Assembly (NCBI GenBank): GCA_945907085.1
Contig: CAMDSS010000101.1
Location: 1-6,860 of the forward strand
DNA length: 6,860 bases
DNA from: Cyanobium sp. NIES-981
GTDB lineage: Bacteria > Cyanobacteriota > Cyanobacteriia > PCC-6307 > Cyanobiaceae
Direction of reading: 5' to 3'
In this document: one piece after another, positions 5,921 through 6,860 of the stretch
Layout of the letters: each line of letters starts with the position of its first letter
How positions within the stretch are numbered: position 1 is the first letter of the stretch
The notes under the pieces: generated by a model
Told to the model about the DNA's origin: nothing
The model's input: the letters and a program-made list of their open reading frames with translations, nothing else
The model's database searches: none
Made by a program: the position numbers and the translations under genes

Positions 5921-6465
5921 GAGCAGCTCTTGTTGCGTTTGCAGGCCCGGTAATCCCAGGGGCGGAGCAAGCCCTCGCCAAGGCCCGGCCCATCGCTCGC
6001 GCCCGGCCCCCATACCCCCAGCTGATGGGAGCGGGCAGCCCGTTCGGCTTCGCCGTAGGCCAAGCCATCGCACTGCTGGAGATACTTTCCATAAACGAAG
6101 GCATGGCCCTGGCGAACCAGGGCCTGGTTGATGGGCTGGGAGGCACCGGATCGGAACACCTCGGCCACGCTGCGGCCATAGCGATCCGTGGTTTGGACCT
6201 TCAAGGTCACCGAAGAGCCGGGGGGCACCAGGGTTATTAGGGCCGCTTTGGCCCGCGCTCCGGCAGCACCCTGGCTGAGTTCGGGGGCATCAATGCAAGC
6301 CAGCCGCACCACCCGCCTGTGGCCCCCATCCAGCACGGTCAGGGTGTCGCCATCGCCGACGCTCAAGACCCTGGTTGGGGTCTGGGGGATGCTCTCCATG
6401 CCATGGGCAATGGCAGGACTGGCGGCCAGCAGCAACGCGGTGATCCAGCCCCGGGCCCCATTCAT
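5917..6465 (-). CDS. Exported staphylococcal-nuclease-like (thermonuclease) protein
   Basis: This 182-residue protein has a signal peptide (hydrophobic about residues 7-20, ALLLAASPAIAHG, with cleavage probably near A20-G22) followed by one SNase OB-fold domain. Compared with S. aureus nuclease, the active-site residues are recognisable: D38 in VGDGDTL (Asp21), R54 in VRLACIDAPE (Arg35), D59 and E62 (Asp40 and Glu43), and R98 in DRYGR (Arg87). Family members cut DNA and RNA with Ca2+ to 3'-phosphate products. The C-terminal RPWDYR-x-C segment is common in bacterial single-domain exported SNases, and C173 and C181 near the end could form a disulfide. Expected location is the periplasm or outside the cell, with roles in nutrient scavenging or extracellular DNA turnover, by inference. 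ATG at 6465 overlaps the upstream dehydrogenase stop as ATGA, indicating one transcript with coupling. Confidence 0.93.
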   Translation of the reverse strand: MNGARGWITALLLAASPAIAHGMESIPQTPTRVLSVGDGDTLTVLDGGHRRVVRLACIDAPELSQGAAGARAKAALITLVPPGSSVTLKVQTTDRYGRSVAEVFRSGASQPINQALVRQGHAFVYGKYLQQCDGLAYGEAERAARSHQLGVWGPGASDGPGLGEGLLRPWDYRACKRNKSCS

Positions 6466-6860
6466 GCCTTTGTCTCAAGGGGGCTCTTGCCAAGCCGATA
6501 GTGCTGAAGGTGCGAGGCCAGCGTGCCCACGAGCCGCTGCCTGGCTTGCCGAGACGTCCAGGCGAAATGGGGCGTGAGGATCAAATTCGGCACCTGCTTG
6601 AGGGGCTCCAGTTCGGCGCCCGGGGGTTCGATGTCCAGCACGTCGAGGGCGGCACCAGCCAGTCCCCCGGAGTGCAGGGCTTCCACCAAGGCCCCGGTGT
6701 CAATCAGGCCACCGCGGCCCATGTTGACCAACACCGCAGAGGGTTTCAGCCAGCCCAAGCGCTCCCGATTGATCAGCCCCTGGGTTTGGGGCGTGAGGGG
6801 GGCGTGCAGGCTCACCACATCAGCTGCCTTCAAGGCGGTTTCCACCTCGTGCTGGCTGCT
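6462..6860 (-). CDS. D-2-hydroxyacid dehydrogenase, C-terminal part (glycerate/hydroxypyruvate reductase-like; cut by window edge)
   Basis: The frame is open to the right edge, so the true start is outside. The 132 visible residues are the second half of the NAD(P)-binding domain plus the return to the catalytic domain. Hallmarks are ADVVSLHAPLTPQTQGLIN; VNMGRGGLID with the catalytic Arg (visible residue 49); ALDVLDIEPP with the catalytic Glu (78); and LILTPHFAWTS with the catalytic His (98). The PHFAWTSRQARQRL stretch resembles glycerate dehydrogenase/hydroxypyruvate reductase (HprA-like) proteins more than SerA, and there is no C-terminal ACT domain. The family reduces 2-keto acids to D-2-hydroxy acids; the exact substrate cannot be settled without the N-terminal half. 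The stop overlaps the nuclease ATG by 4 bp, so it is the upstream gene of a two-gene unit. A GTG at 6845 is internal, not a plausible start. Confidence 0.92.
   Translation of the reverse strand, partial: SSQHEVETALKAADVVSLHAPLTPQTQGLINRERLGWLKPSAVLVNMGRGGLIDTGALVEALHSGGLAGAALDVLDIEPPGAELEPLKQVPNLILTPHFAWTSRQARQRLVGTLASHLQHYRLGKSPLETKA

Overview
The window looks like the chromosome of a GC-rich picocyanobacterium of the Synechococcus/Cyanobium type. This is an inference from several things: densely packed GC-rich genes, a GlcD tail ending in a cyanobacterial-style 'NPGKIFPTPRTC' motif, small conserved hypothetical proteins whose sequences look familiar from picocyanobacteria, one HIP1 octamer (GCGATCGC), weak or absent Shine-Dalgarno sites, and several GTG/TTG starts. 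I see no mobile element, RNA gene, CRISPR array or prophage. It reads as an ordinary core-genome segment.

Left part (1-2223). The 3' end of a glycolate oxidase subunit gene (glcD, + strand) meets a complete exodeoxyribonuclease III gene (xth, - strand) tail to tail. A short divergent spacer (998-1061) follows. Next comes a small exported protein gene (+), which collides tail to tail with a membrane-anchored TPR protein gene (-). Those two coding regions overlap by 68 bp.

Middle (2298-5920). Four + strand genes form a very compact run that looks like an operon: a two-domain conserved hypothetical with an Arg/Gly/Lys-rich tail; a stand-alone FtsH-like (M41) membrane zinc peptidase with no ATPase domain; LarC, the nickel-inserting enzyme of nickel-pincer nucleotide synthesis; and a multi-pass UPF0104/LPG-synthase-type membrane protein. 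The junctions are a TTGA stop/start overlap, a 13-bp gap and a GTGA stop/start overlap, so translational coupling is likely. No shared pathway is known to me for these four genes.

Right part (5917-6860). Two - strand genes run back toward the operon: a D-2-hydroxyacid dehydrogenase cut by the window edge, then an exported staphylococcal-nuclease-like nuclease. They are joined by an ATGA overlap. The nuclease gene and the membrane-protein gene end on the same CTAG palindrome. A glycolate oxidase subunit at one end and a hydroxypyruvate-reductase-like enzyme at the other both fit photorespiratory carbon metabolism, but the two are too far apart to argue for co-regulation.

I did not find a clear novel system. 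The best candidates for a second look are the four-gene compact run around the ATPase-less M41 peptidase and LarC, and the 68-bp antisense coding overlap.
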